Origin: a virus
DNA: 34,488 nucleotides
IMG/VR virus record: IMGVR_UViG_3300023220_000091
Location: 1-34,488 of that record
Direction: 5' to 3' (one strand)
Below, one piece after another: positions 21,053 to 30,129 of the stretch. The notes under the pieces were generated by a model. It was not told the DNA's origin. It saw nothing but the letters and a program-made list of their open reading frames with translations, and made no database searches. The position numbers were made by a program, and so were the translations under genes. The first letter of the stretch is position 1, and every line of letters starts with the position of its first letter.

Positions 21053-21181
21053 ATGATGTACTTCCATTTTATATCTGCCGGATTTTGCCTTGGGATGGGT
21101 GGAAAGTTTCTTGTATGGGCTCCTATAGCAATTTACTTCGGGTGGCGACATTACAAAATAGACAGCAATCGACACTTATAA
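21053..21181 (+). CDS. 42-residue membrane peptide
   Basis: The product starts MMYFHFISAGFCLGMGG and is hydrophobic through residue 30, then ends in a basic tail (WRHYKIDSNRH). AAGGA lies six bases before the ATG. It is probably a single-pass membrane protein. It is the last gene before the late promoter, whose -35 lies inside its end. Confidence 0.55.
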   Translation: MMYFHFISAGFCLGMGGKFLVWAPIAIYFGWRHYKIDSNRHL

Positions 21182-21198
21182 AATAATTGTGATATATT
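21169..21198 (+). promoter_or_regulatory. Candidate late promoter before tRNA and terminase
   Basis: -35 TCGACA (21169-21174), 18-base spacer, -10 TATATT (21193-21198) with an extended TG one base upstream (21190-21191). It reads into the structured leader, tRNA-Asn and terminase genes. No phage-specific late activator site is recognised. Confidence 0.55.
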
Positions 21199-21213
21199 AA
21201 AACAAGTTCAACC

Positions 21214-21300
21214 GGCCCGGGCATCGCTACCTAGGCCAAACCTTAAGGAGGTGATACCTTGCGGCGTAACGCCACGCTACCCCTACTGTCGCGATGACAG
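21214..21300 (+). promoter_or_regulatory. Structured leader with perfect Shine-Dalgarno
   Basis: Three hairpins: GGCC/GGCC (21214-21217 with 21234-21237, plus two inner pairs), GGCG-taa-CGCC (21263-21273) and CTGTC-gcgat-GACAG (21286-21300). Between the first two, TAAGGAGGTGAT (21244-21255) is perfectly complementary to 12 bases of the 16S rRNA 3' tail. A TTG seven bases beyond GGAGG opens a 12-codon frame (21259-21297, start read as Met, ending in CGA then TGA). This may be a leader peptide or a 30S-binding decoy. Confidence 0.45.
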
Positions 21301-21314
21301 ATGATGCAACCACC

Positions 21315-21390
21315 GCGCTATTAGCTCAATTGGAAGAGCGTTCGACTGTTAATCGAATGGTTGTAGGTTCAAGTCCTGCATAGCGCGCCA
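21315..21390 (+). tRNA. tRNA-Asn (GTT)
   Basis: A 76-base cloverleaf. The acceptor stem GCGCTAT (21315-21321) pairs with ATAGCGC (21380-21386), then G and an encoded CCA. The D-arm is GCTC/GAGC, the anticodon stem TTCGA/TCGAA with loop CTGTTAA, giving anticodon GTT (Asn codons AAC/AAU). The T-arm is GTAGG-TTCAAGT-CCTGC. It lies directly upstream of terminase in the late transcript. A phage tRNA of this kind may compensate codon use, or it could mark an attachment-type site, although no integrase is visible. Confidence 0.93.
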
Positions 21391-21417
21391 ATCAAATTAT
21401 CCACCATAGGTTAAGCC

Positions 21418-21885
21418 ATGTCACAATCAAGACCAACAAAATCAGAGGTAGATACTTACGCCGGTCATTATGTGCTTTATGGTGAGCAGAGTAATGCTTT
21501 TAGAGAGGCGTTCCCTAAGAGCAAATCAACTAAAGCATCTACCCACACAAGAGCCTCAAAGTTCCATTCTCTAAGTGAGGTCCAGTCTAGGATTGCAGAA
21601 CTCAAGGAACAAGTTAGGTTGTTGGCTGAAAAAGACTTCAAGATAGACGCGGCGTGGGTGTTAAAGAGCGCCAAGCGTGTATTTGATAGGTGTATGCAGG
21701 ATGAGCCCGTAATGTCGCAGGGAGAGCCTACAGGGGAATACAAGTTTGCGGAAGCCGGAGCAAATAAGGCACTTGAAATTATCGGTAAGCACATCGACGT
21801 TCAAGCATTTAATGAAAACCTAAGTATCACAAAAGGTTCTGAAATTACCCCATGGGGAGACATTACAGCGAGCGTTGATGAGTAG
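21418..21885 (+). CDS. Terminase small subunit
   Basis: A 155-residue protein. Residues about 8-60 (SEVDTYAGHYVLYGEQSNAF, then AFPKSKSTKASTHTRASKF) resemble the helix-turn-helix DNA-binding start of Terminase_2-type small subunits. They are followed by a helical region (AEKDFKIDAAWVLKSAKRV) and AGANKALEIIGKHIDVQAF, a typical small-subunit ending. It should recognise the packaging site and engage the large subunit. Its stop overlaps the large-subunit start. Confidence 0.82.
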   Translation: MSQSRPTKSEVDTYAGHYVLYGEQSNAFREAFPKSKSTKASTHTRASKFHSLSEVQSRIAELKEQVRLLAEKDFKIDAAWVLKSAKRVFDRCMQDEPVMSQGEPTGEYKFAEAGANKALEIIGKHIDVQAFNENLSITKGSEITPWGDITASVDE

Positions 21886-23347
21886 CCTGCACTTTGCGCC
21901 GCAAAAAGTATTTGCCCCGGCATATAACACTGATGTAAAAACGATATTAAAAGAGAGGTCGTTCTTTAGCTCACTTTATGACTTCTTCGTCGATTACGGT
22001 GGTCGTGGTGGAGGCAAGACAAAAGACAAAGTTAAATCAATAGTTCTTGAGTCAACAATTCGATGCGTTCGCGTGTTAGTCACCAGAGAGCTGCAAAACT
22101 CAATTGAAGAATCGGTAAAGGCTGAAATTGAGGCTTGCATCGATGAGTTGGATCTTCATCACTTCTTTAAAATAACCGAGAAGCAGATAGTCGGCCTTAA
22201 TGGCTCAAAGTTCATCTTTAAGGGCCTAAAGAACAATATCAACAACATTAAATCGATTGCTGATGTTGATATTGTCCTAGTGGAAGAGGCTGAGAACGTA
22301 TCAGATATATCTTGGGAGAAGTTACTACCTTCGATACGCCCCAATTCAGGTCGCGCAATAGTCATTGTCATATTTAACCCGGCAAACAAACTTGATTCAA
22401 CGTGGCAAACATGGATAGTAAACACCCCTGGCAGAACGCTATTAACTAAATGCAACTACGATGACAATAAGCATTTCCCGCCATTCCTTGAGGCTCAACG
22501 CCTGCATGACGAGAAAACCCTACCACCAAGACGATATAAAAATAAGTGGCTTGGCATTCCAGCGGGGCCCGAAGGCGATATTATTATTGATCTCGAATGG
22601 CTTGAGGCGGCAAGGTTCGCTAGCCATCATCATGACTGGGTTAAAGCTGGTCCTAAAAAAGTTGCATACGATCCCGCTGGTCAGGGCCGTGATGCTAACG
22701 CCGTGGTTTATGCTGATGGCAACTGTATTGTCGAGGTTGACGAGTGGGTTAAATCATCCGATTTAAGAGTGGCAACCAGGCGAGCGTTATCAATGGTTAG
22801 ACGAAACAAGGCGGCGACATTCACTTATGATGAGTGTGGCGGCTTTGGTGATGGTGTTAGTGTATTCGTTGACGATAACGTGACCGGTAAGGATAAAGAC
22901 GACACGGGTCAGCCGTTATTACCAATTAGGCTAGAGGTTGTGCCGTTCAATGCCGGAGATCCTGTTTTAGCCAGTGATGACGAAACAATCGCAGGGACCG
23001 AAAAGACACCAGCGGAAATATACTCCAATCAAAAGGCTCACGCTCATGGTGTGGTGGCCCAAATGCTTTACAACACATTTAGGTTTATTGAACTTGGCGA
23101 GCGTGATATAGAGCCAACAGAAATGCTTAGCTTTGATATTGATGACGATGACATGTGGAAAAAGATAATGCGGGAAATGTCCACCGCGTTATGGGTGAAG
23201 TCAGAAGCTAATAGCAAGAAGAAAGTTGAAAGCAAAAAGGACATGAAAAAACGAACAGGGCAGGAATCCCCAAACATTAACGACTGCGTTATAATGTGTT
23301 ATGCTCCTGAAGAAGAAATTCAAACCGCCGGCGGATGGGATTGGTAA
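21878..23347 (+). CDS. Terminase large subunit
   Basis: A 489-residue packaging motor and nuclease. Walker A is GGRGGGKT (residues 41-48) and Walker B IVLVEEAE (132-139). A coupling motif FNPAN follows near 166-170. The RNase H-like nuclease has D265 in AYDPAGQGRDANA, D318 in TYDEC and an Asp in NINDCVIM near the C-terminus. Length and order fit the PBSX/Terminase_3 family. The ATG at 21878 overlaps the small subunit gene; the ribosome binding site is weak, so translation is probably coupled. Confidence 0.93.
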   Translation: MSSLHFAPQKVFAPAYNTDVKTILKERSFFSSLYDFFVDYGGRGGGKTKDKVKSIVLESTIRCVRVLVTRELQNSIEESVKAEIEACIDELDLHHFFKITEKQIVGLNGSKFIFKGLKNNINNIKSIADVDIVLVEEAENVSDISWEKLLPSIRPNSGRAIVIVIFNPANKLDSTWQTWIVNTPGRTLLTKCNYDDNKHFPPFLEAQRLHDEKTLPPRRYKNKWLGIPAGPEGDIIIDLEWLEAARFASHHHDWVKAGPKKVAYDPAGQGRDANAVVYADGNCIVEVDEWVKSSDLRVATRRALSMVRRNKAATFTYDECGGFGDGVSVFVDDNVTGKDKDDTGQPLLPIRLEVVPFNAGDPVLASDDETIAGTEKTPAEIYSNQKAHAHGVVAQMLYNTFRFIELGERDIEPTEMLSFDIDDDDMWKKIMREMSTALWVKSEANSKKKVESKKDMKKRTGQESPNINDCVIMCYAPEEEIQTAGGWDW

Positions 23348-24763
23348 ATGTGGCCATTTAAAAACAAAACAAAAATTGCTGAAGCTATCACGACTAACAC
23401 AGTCGTATATAGCGAAGAAATGAAACAGGCTGATGGTTATCTCGGTGTGTTGCTTAATGCTGTTCAAACTATCCGTAGCCGGTTCAGTGGTGGTACGTTT
23501 GGTATATCACCAGACGGTAAACGTAACTACAATGAGCTTTATGGCTATGGTGAGCAACTTGCTTACATTGATTACTTTGGCATGTATAAGCGTGGCGGCA
23601 TCGCTCATGCTGTAGTAACTAAACTGCCCAAAGCTTGCTGGCGTGAACTCCCAAAAATTAAAGCCGGTGACACGGAAATTCTAATCGATGAAATGAAGGT
23701 CCTAAAAAACATAGGTTTTTTCCGGGCTCTAGAGCGTGCCGATATTTTAAACCGTATTGGCAATTTTTCCGTTTTACTGATTGGCGTCCCTGATGCTACA
23801 GAATTAAAACTACCATTAGGATCGGCCAATAGTTTTGACGGTATGTATTTTAACCCTTATTCATTTGATGGCATCGAGATTGTAAAAGTTGATACCGATC
23901 CCGCCTCTCCACGTTTCGGGCTTCCTATTTTATACCAGGTTCGAACAACTAACCTTGATCAGTCCAAGCGCAAAGAACAAATCTTTGTAACTCACATTGT
24001 TCACTATACGCGAATAATTCACATGGCAGAGGGCGCGTTAGACTCAAGCATTGAGGGATCAAGCAGTCTTGAGCCTGTATGGAATGCGTTAATAGACATA
24101 ACCAAGGTTCGCGGCGGTTCTGCTGAGGCGTTTTTCCGTAATGCAAGGCAGAAACTAGCGCTTGAAACTCTTGATGGTGCAACGGTTAACTCCGATCCTG
24201 ACTCAGCAGCAAATGTTGCATTAAAAGAGAACGTTCTAAGATTTCAGAATGACCAAGAAGATGTATTACGGCTTAATAAAATGAAAGCCAACATGCTTCA
24301 ACCTGGCTTGGTTTCACCAAGAGAGTCGTTTGACATTGCTACAGAAGAAGTCGCAGGGACAACCGGGCATCCTATCAGGATATTAACGGGCAAAGGTGGC
24401 GGTCAAACTACAGGCAATGAAGATAAAGCATCATGGAACGCGCTAGTTCTTGACAGGGAAGAGCAGGTGTGTTCAATGTGGTTACTGCACGGCCTGTCAA
24501 TAATGGCTGATGCCGGGTTGTTTAAATTACCTGATAATGTTGAGGTTGAATGGGGCGTTCAAAAATCTTTAAACGAGAAAGAAAGCACCGAGGCCAATAA
24601 GAATAAGGCCACCACGCTAAAAACCGTTGTTGATGCCGTAAACTTATCGCAAGATGATATTGATATTCAATCAGTCCTTGATGCTGTTGGCCTTGATGAT
24701 ATAAAGGCCGTTAGTGTAAATATTGGCGATGATGACAAAGCTTTAGATGAATCACTTAAGTGA
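23348..24763 (+). CDS. Portal protein (DUF1073 type)
   Basis: A 471-residue portal. Family blocks are YGYGEQLAYIDYFGMYKRGGI (residues 53-73 region), KLPKACWRELP, ADILNRIGNFSVLLIG (about 137-152), and GHPIRILTGKGGGQTTGNED (about 338-357). The last block, with GNEDKASWN, is typical of DUF1073 portals. It forms the dodecameric ring through which terminase pumps DNA. It starts directly after the terminase stop. The C-terminal 60 residues are acidic and helical. Confidence 0.87.
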   Translation: MWPFKNKTKIAEAITTNTVVYSEEMKQADGYLGVLLNAVQTIRSRFSGGTFGISPDGKRNYNELYGYGEQLAYIDYFGMYKRGGIAHAVVTKLPKACWRELPKIKAGDTEILIDEMKVLKNIGFFRALERADILNRIGNFSVLLIGVPDATELKLPLGSANSFDGMYFNPYSFDGIEIVKVDTDPASPRFGLPILYQVRTTNLDQSKRKEQIFVTHIVHYTRIIHMAEGALDSSIEGSSSLEPVWNALIDITKVRGGSAEAFFRNARQKLALETLDGATVNSDPDSAANVALKENVLRFQNDQEDVLRLNKMKANMLQPGLVSPRESFDIATEEVAGTTGHPIRILTGKGGGQTTGNEDKASWNALVLDREEQVCSMWLLHGLSIMADAGLFKLPDNVEVEWGVQKSLNEKESTEANKNKATTLKTVVDAVNLSQDDIDIQSVLDAVGLDDIKAVSVNIGDDDKALDESLK

Positions 24764-24782
24764 TATAAATTAAGGAATAAAT

Positions 24783-25169
24783 ATGACAGTTCGCAGAGTT
24801 AACAAGGAGGCGCTAATCGGCGCAACCATTACATTCGATCAATCTGGTCCGGAAGGTGTGCGAATCGATCCGAATTCGCCGAATAACTTTATTGATGTTA
24901 TCGCGCTTGATGGATTGGGTGGTAGCCCGGTAATTCCAACTGCTGGCACGTTTACTATTTCAGTTAAAACTGATGTCGATGGCGGGCTTAAAGCTATAGC
25001 CGACAACGGGACATTAGCGGCAACAAAAACTGGAGGCTCTGCGCTTGCTGATGGCATAGCCGAGGGTGCCAGCTTCACAGGGTTACCAATAGAAATAAAG
25101 GTAATACCATCCGGTGTTGATGTTGCTGTTGCTTATCGCGTATTAGTCAAGCAAACAAGCGCGCAATAG
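24783..25169 (+). CDS. Virion structural protein (candidate)
   Basis: A 128-residue beta-rich protein (GTFTISVKTDVDGGLKAI and LPIEIKVIPSGVDVAVAYRV) without charged helices, typical of small virion proteins. It lies between portal and another beta-rich protein in the head gene block. It could be a decoration or a head-fibre component. No family is recognised. An AAGGA site precedes the ATG. Confidence 0.55.
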   Translation: MTVRRVNKEALIGATITFDQSGPEGVRIDPNSPNNFIDVIALDGLGGSPVIPTAGTFTISVKTDVDGGLKAIADNGTLAATKTGGSALADGIAEGASFTGLPIEIKVIPSGVDVAVAYRVLVKQTSAQ

Positions 25170-25178
25170 GGGGTTATC

Positions 25179-26000
25179 ATGGCTAGATTAGCGCCTGCTT
25201 ATGGGCAACCATTAGAAACCAGCAACCGAGGTAACACCGGGGCAGCGGTATTTGTTCAGGATCAAACTACTGAATCATTGGACGTTCCTTTTTTGCGTTC
25301 GCGTATTTTATCGACCGTTGCCACGCAGCCGGCAATTGATGACAGGGACATAGTTCTTTCAGCTGGCCATGGTGCTGCAATTGGCGACGTTATCGAACTT
25401 GCCGAACAGGATGGCTCTACATTTATGCAGTCTCGCGCACTAAATGTAGTGTCTAACACTATTACGCTTGATCAGCCCATTAACCATGCCTATACAGTAG
25501 GCTCGACCTCAGTTGTTTCTGACGATAACATGTTGGTTAATGGTGTGGTAACACCTCAAATATTCAGCTTACTTCCGTTGCCTACTCAAGCCGGTGATAT
25601 GGTAAGAATAATTCTTGAAATAAGATCAACCAATAATATCGACTATTCGACATTTGGCGGTGAGCAAGAGTTGTTAAATGGTTGCGTTTTGAGGGTTAAA
25701 CGTGCGAATGGTGAGTTTAAAAATTTGTATAACTGGAAAAGCAACGGTGATTTTATCCTGAGGTGTTACGACAATACCCCACAGGTTAAAACTGGCGGCA
25801 CAGAAAATGGATTAATAATGCGGTCAAGCTACGGTGGACAAGGTCAGCGAGGCGTTGTCGTTAGGCTAGACGGTACGCTTTTTGAAGAGTTACAAATCGT
25901 TGTGCAAGATGATTTAACCCTTGGCGCCCCTGGTGGCAGCCCTACCAAGAATACTTTATTCAGAGCGGTTGCGCAGGGTCATGAGTTGCAGGTGGACTAA
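25179..26000 (+). CDS. Virion structural protein (candidate)
   Basis: A 273-residue, beta-rich protein. It has an N-terminal polar segment (ETSNRGNTGAAVFVQDQTTE), then repeated strands, an IVLSAGHGAAIGDVIELAE stretch and an ISIDYSTFGGEQELLNG-type core. These are typical of phage virion proteins in head gene clusters between portal and the Mu-F-like protein. No enzyme motif is visible. Its stop overlaps the next start by one base. Confidence 0.6.
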   Translation: MARLAPAYGQPLETSNRGNTGAAVFVQDQTTESLDVPFLRSRILSTVATQPAIDDRDIVLSAGHGAAIGDVIELAEQDGSTFMQSRALNVVSNTITLDQPINHAYTVGSTSVVSDDNMLVNGVVTPQIFSLLPLPTQAGDMVRIILEIRSTNNIDYSTFGGEQELLNGCVLRVKRANGEFKNLYNWKSNGDFILRCYDNTPQVKTGGTENGLIMRSSYGGQGQRGVVVRLDGTLFEELQIVVQDDLTLGAPGGSPTKNTLFRAVAQGHELQVD

Positions 26001-26860
26001 TGGCGCTAACCAACAACCCAAATAAAACAAAAGGTCTTGAACGTCGGTGGAATAAAGAAATCACCCGGCGTTTTCGTGATCTCTTGCGTGGGATGCTGGC
26101 TATTCCGTTAAACTCGGTTGTTACTAATGTGAGCGCAATTGAACAGTTCCAGATTGACAACTTTGTGCAACAGTTCGACGCTTTAAACTTCTTATTGATA
26201 ATGTCGGAGCCTTGGCAAAACAAGTACCAGGAAGAAGCTTACACGCGAAGTATTGATTCGGCCAATGCGGAAATAAAACGCCAGTCTACCGCCGCAGAAA
26301 TAAACCAGATTATTTTGCTTACTAGTGACGGTCCGGTTGTGGCCACGTTAACCAGGCACCGAAACGAATTAGACTTTTTAAAGACTCGCGCTAATGATTC
26401 TTTGAGAAAGTGGTCAATTCAGATGAGTGCAGAGATTAAAACTATTCTGCATGAAAATATTGGCAAGATGAGCACTGAAGAAATTAACGAGCTTATGGCC
26501 AAACGCATAGGCGTTGCATCATCAAGATCAAGAACCATTGCGGCAACTGAGTTGGCACAAGCGGCACAGCGAGCCAGAATAAATCAAGCTGATGAACTCC
26601 AAGAAACAATAGGCGCGCCGGTTAATGTTAGATGGGTAACCGTCAACGACTCAAAAGTAAGGCATCGGCATGCTACTTGGCATGGTAAGATATTTACTCA
26701 ACAGCAAGCGGCAAACAATATTAATGTTAGCCCTTGGAATTGTCGTTGCGGCCTAAGGATATCTATCCAGGGTAAAGAATCGGTAAATGTTGGTGCCCGG
26801 TTTGCTCGAGAACGAAAAGCGCTTTTAGCTCAGGAAGAAAGAGCAACGGCACAGGCATAA
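26000..26860 (+). CDS. Head morphogenesis protein (Mu F/SPP1 gp7-like)
   Basis: A 286-residue protein. Its C-terminal third has VRWVTVNDSKVRHRHATWHG, then FTQQQAANNINVSPWNCRCG. The 'VRH.HA..HG...' and 'PWNCRC' blocks are the signature of the minor head protein family (Mu gpF, SPP1 gp7). The protein binds portal and a few copies enter the prohead; some homologues move with ejected DNA. N-terminal residues are basic and helical. The start overlaps the previous gene by one base. Confidence 0.85.
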   Translation: MALTNNPNKTKGLERRWNKEITRRFRDLLRGMLAIPLNSVVTNVSAIEQFQIDNFVQQFDALNFLLIMSEPWQNKYQEEAYTRSIDSANAEIKRQSTAAEINQIILLTSDGPVVATLTRHRNELDFLKTRANDSLRKWSIQMSAEIKTILHENIGKMSTEEINELMAKRIGVASSRSRTIAATELAQAAQRARINQADELQETIGAPVNVRWVTVNDSKVRHRHATWHGKIFTQQQAANNINVSPWNCRCGLRISIQGKESVNVGARFARERKALLAQEERATAQA

Positions 26861-26880
26861 TTAAAAGGGGTTATTGGAAA

Positions 26881-28212
26881 ATGAAAAAGATTAAGGTTTT
26901 AATAAACACCCGCACATCGGGAAAGTTCCATCGTGAGCAAATTGATGGTCGGTCACATTTGGTGACAATAATGATGCCTATTCGCGGCGATATAGCAATG
27001 AATAAAAAACATTACCCTGATAAGCAGGTGACTAGCAGTTTCATGCAATTAAACATGTTACCAGCTCCTAATGGCCACCCAACAGTTAACGGCATTGCGG
27101 TGCCAGCATTTCACCCAGTAGCCAACAATAAGCATAATATGGGCGGCTTCTTGCGTAACCCGCGTAAAAAGGGTAAGCGAGTGTTTGTTGACTTCATGCT
27201 TGACGAAGAGGTGGCTAATAATTCTGAAGAAGGTAAGGAGACCATTAGACGAATTGAAGCCGGTGAAAAAATAGGAGTTTCTACCGGCCTAACAATCGAT
27301 ATGGTAATCAACAAAAAAGGTACTGATGATTTCGGCAAGGAATTTGATCAGGAAGTGTCGGGTTTTAACTTTGATCACGTTGCCATACTTTTAAATGAAG
27401 TAGCAGCCGGAGACCATGCCGGGACCGAATTAGTATTAAATGAAGAAGGTGAGGAAATTTTTGTTTCCAATCTAGACCTTGAGTTCAACGAAGTATCAAC
27501 CAGTGACATACATGAATCACTACAAGCACTGATTAGATCCGGTGTTACCAAGGATACATTCACTTGGGTTCGTGACGTATTTCCCGAAAGTAAAACGTTT
27601 ATTTTTAGCGTCGACCAGACAGGGCAGGACCTCAAACATTTTAAGCAATCTTTCGCTATTGATCAAAATGATGTATTCTCTCTACTGGGTGACCGTAAAG
27701 AGGTTATTAAAAACCCTGAAAAATTTATTGATAAACCCGAACCAACCTTTAATAAAGATGAGGATCAAGACATGGATAAACTAAGTGTTATTCTGGCCAT
27801 CATCGGTAATAGTGCTAATACCTACGTGGTATCTGATAAAGATAAGTTGATGGCGATGTCTGATGCTGATCTTAACCAGATTATTAGTACGAACACTGAT
27901 GAAGCAGGCGCAAAAGCAATCTTAACTAATAGCGGCTTTGATTTCGCTGGTTATGAAGCTTACACAACCAACAAAGCAAACTTTGAAGCATTCCAGGCTT
28001 CAGAAGAAACTAAGCTGACCGAATTAAAAACAGCTATCGTGGCTAATTCGGAATATACTGCTGAAATGTTGGCCGGTAAAACCAAGCAGGAATTGACCAT
28101 TATTAACAGTATGGCCAAGCCAGCAAAACATGCCGCCCGAATTCCTGAAGGCAGCACCACTCAAATTCAAATTAACTCAGCCGATGACGCTGGCGTTGTT
28201 GATTATTCTTAA
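26881..28212 (+). CDS. Prohead protease-scaffold fusion (DUF2213-like)
   Basis: A 443-residue protein. Residues 1-190 resemble phage prohead proteases of the DUF2213 type, with NGHPTVNG (64-71, candidate catalytic His66) and GVSTGLTID (132-140, candidate Ser134). After an acidic linker the last 146 residues are helical and acidic-basic mixed, as in scaffolds. An in-frame ATG at 27772, codon 298, has GAGGA seven bases upstream, so a separate scaffold could be made from inside the gene. The protease would process head proteins after prohead assembly. Confidence 0.72.
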   Translation: MKKIKVLINTRTSGKFHREQIDGRSHLVTIMMPIRGDIAMNKKHYPDKQVTSSFMQLNMLPAPNGHPTVNGIAVPAFHPVANNKHNMGGFLRNPRKKGKRVFVDFMLDEEVANNSEEGKETIRRIEAGEKIGVSTGLTIDMVINKKGTDDFGKEFDQEVSGFNFDHVAILLNEVAAGDHAGTELVLNEEGEEIFVSNLDLEFNEVSTSDIHESLQALIRSGVTKDTFTWVRDVFPESKTFIFSVDQTGQDLKHFKQSFAIDQNDVFSLLGDRKEVIKNPEKFIDKPEPTFNKDEDQDMDKLSVILAIIGNSANTYVVSDKDKLMAMSDADLNQIISTNTDEAGAKAILTNSGFDFAGYEAYTTNKANFEAFQASEETKLTELKTAIVANSEYTAEMLAGKTKQELTIINSMAKPAKHAARIPEGSTTQIQINSADDAGVVDYS

Positions 28213-28227
28213 TAGGGAGTACTGATT

Positions 28228-28698
28228 ATGTCACAAGCGGCACAAGTTATTTCTCTGCGTACTTCCTTTACTGGTACGCCAATTTTAAGCGAGCGGTTAG
28301 CGGGTGCGGCAGGTATTTTGCCTGGTCACTTAGTTGAAGAAACTGGCGCGGCTGATGTTGTGGTTCACGCTACAGCAGCGGCAAATGCACAACGTCTATT
28401 CGCTCAGTCTAATATTTCCAACGGCGGCACAATCGATACAGCATACGCAGACAATGAAACTGTTAGTTATGGTGCTTATCATGCCGGGCAGGAAGTGTTT
28501 GCCCTGGTTGCGGCATCGGCGGCGGCTATTGTTGTTAATGATGCTCTAGAATCGGCTGGTGATGGTACGTTACGTATCGCAACAGCAGACGCAGCAACAG
28601 ACACAGCACAACGGGACGCAATCGTTGCATACGCAATCGAGAACGTTGATAATTCAGGTGGCGGCGCTGTCGCTCGCATTAAAGTGCGTATTGCTTAA
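28228..28698 (+). CDS. Head decoration protein (candidate)
   Basis: A 156-residue Ala-rich, beta-structured protein located immediately before the major capsid gene, the usual place of decoration proteins. AADVVVHATAAANAQRLFAQ and DNETVSYGAYHAGQEVFAL are typical of the two-layer decoration fold of lambda gpD-like or beta-tulip proteins. It would bind the mature capsid surface. The assignment is from position and composition. Confidence 0.68.
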   Translation: MSQAAQVISLRTSFTGTPILSERLAGAAGILPGHLVEETGAADVVVHATAAANAQRLFAQSNISNGGTIDTAYADNETVSYGAYHAGQEVFALVAASAAAIVVNDALESAGDGTLRIATADAATDTAQRDAIVAYAIENVDNSGGGAVARIKVRIA

Positions 28699-28707
28699 GG
28701 AGCGATG

Positions 28708-29811
28708 ATGAGAGTAATTAATTCAATGGGCGCTAGTCGCCAAATGGCAGCAGCAGCAATTGCGATGGCTGCTACGTCGTGGGGTTCGTATGCTACGACT
28801 CACGAACAGATGTTTTTTGAAAACGGCCAGCAAAAATATGCTCTGGTGAATAAAGAAACCGGAAAAATTATTGCCCGTAATTCTGCAACCGCAGAGCTTG
28901 TTAGAAACGAAATGTATATCAATGCCACAGGCACCGTTCGTCATGAAGATTTCTTGGTTATCCAGGAAATGATCACAGAAGTTCGCCGCCGTAAGCTTAA
29001 TGGTATTACCGATTTGGAAGAAGCCGGGCTATCGTTCACCGTTGGCCTTGAGGAGCAGTTGATTGGTACTGAAAATATCAACGAGTTCCAACAAGCTCTG
29101 CAGGACATGAACCCTACCGATTATCAAAATAACGATACGGTATTCACTGAGTCGTTCACACCTAACCCGATCACTCATCAGTCGTTTGATGTGCCATGGC
29201 GTCAACAGGGTTTTGATTACAAGCGGTCTGCCGGTTTAAGCGAAACAATCCGCCAGACTGCTGAGCGTTTAGAGGAAACTCTATTCAACGGCAATAATGA
29301 AATTGTTGTATCGTTTGGCGGAACCAATCACGCGTTAACCGGCTATACAAATCACCCTAACCGTGGAACAGCAACCATTTCACAGTGGGATTTAGTGGCC
29401 AACAACGATCTAATAGTTGATGAAAATATCGCTAATATCGGTAGTATGTTTGCCAATCAAGGCGGCGTAGAAATGGATAGTGTTGTAATCTATTTCCCTA
29501 AAAACTTCAAAGGCGCGATGGATCGGGATTATGTTTCGGGGTTCCCTTCTAAAACGGTTGCGCAGCGTATTATGGATATTCCCGAAGTTAAGGCCGTTAA
29601 ATTTGCTGAAAAATTAGCTGATGACCAAGTTGTATATGTTGAAATGTCGGCTCGTACCATTCAGTTAGCTAAAGCGTCTGATATCATTACTGTGCCACAT
29701 GTAAAGATTAATCCTATGATGCCTCAGACAATGACAACTTACGCGGCGATGGTTCAGATCATCAAAGTTGATTCAAATGGCAATACCGGCATCCTTCACG
29801 CCAGTGTGTAA
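28708..29811 (+). CDS. Major capsid protein (HK97 fold)
   Basis: A 367-residue protein. Typical major capsid blocks are GITDLEEAGLSFTVGLEEQL (residues about 98-117), FDVPWRQQGFDYKRSAGLSE (about 161-180), a P-domain/A-loop region with NHPNRGT, and a C-terminal beta segment (VPHVKINPMMPQTMTTY). It is of encapsulin-like length and layout. The first residues may be removed by the protease. An ATG at 28705 is an alternative; spacing to AAGGAG favours 28708. Confidence 0.83.
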   Translation: MRVINSMGASRQMAAAAIAMAATSWGSYATTHEQMFFENGQQKYALVNKETGKIIARNSATAELVRNEMYINATGTVRHEDFLVIQEMITEVRRRKLNGITDLEEAGLSFTVGLEEQLIGTENINEFQQALQDMNPTDYQNNDTVFTESFTPNPITHQSFDVPWRQQGFDYKRSAGLSETIRQTAERLEETLFNGNNEIVVSFGGTNHALTGYTNHPNRGTATISQWDLVANNDLIVDENIANIGSMFANQGGVEMDSVVIYFPKNFKGAMDRDYVSGFPSKTVAQRIMDIPEVKAVKFAEKLADDQVVYVEMSARTIQLAKASDIITVPHVKINPMMPQTMTTYAAMVQIIKVDSNGNTGILHASV

Positions 29812-29856
29812 TTAAGACATCTGGCCAGGGATGGCCTAAATTTCGGAGTAAAAACA

Positions 29857-30129
29857 ATGTCAGATGAAAAAAAAGTTCCAACTAAAAAATATGTTGTGAC
29901 AATGAAACATTGCCTCAATTATAAAGTCGGCCAAATGGTTGAGCTAACCGACAAGAAAGCAACCGCGTTATCAGGTAAGGTTCGCCTAAAAAGTGAGCTA
30001 GATGGCGAGTCAGAATCTCAAAAAACCGTGATGGAGTTAACCAAGGCAAACGAAGCGTTAGCCAAAGAAAATGGCGAGTTGAAAGATAAAATCTCAACTC
30101 TAGAAAAATTGGCAAAAAAGGCTAAATAA
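29857..30129 (+). CDS. Coiled-coil protein after major capsid
   Basis: A 90-residue, lysine-rich protein. Residues about 12-50 are beta-like (KKYVVTMKHCLNYKVGQMVEL), and about 55-90 form a coiled coil (ELTKANEALAKENGELKDKI). It lies between capsid and connector genes and may help head-tail joining or head maturation. No family is recognised. CGGAG precedes the ATG. Confidence 0.55.
   Translation: MSDEKKVPTKKYVVTMKHCLNYKVGQMVELTDKKATALSGKVRLKSELDGESESQKTVMELTKANEALAKENGELKDKISTLEKLAKKAK

Noticed and set aside
21241-21290. Relic of a 16S rRNA gene 3' end (antisense)
   Set aside because: Only the 12-base anti-Shine-Dalgarno complement matches; the neighbouring bases do not match the rRNA.
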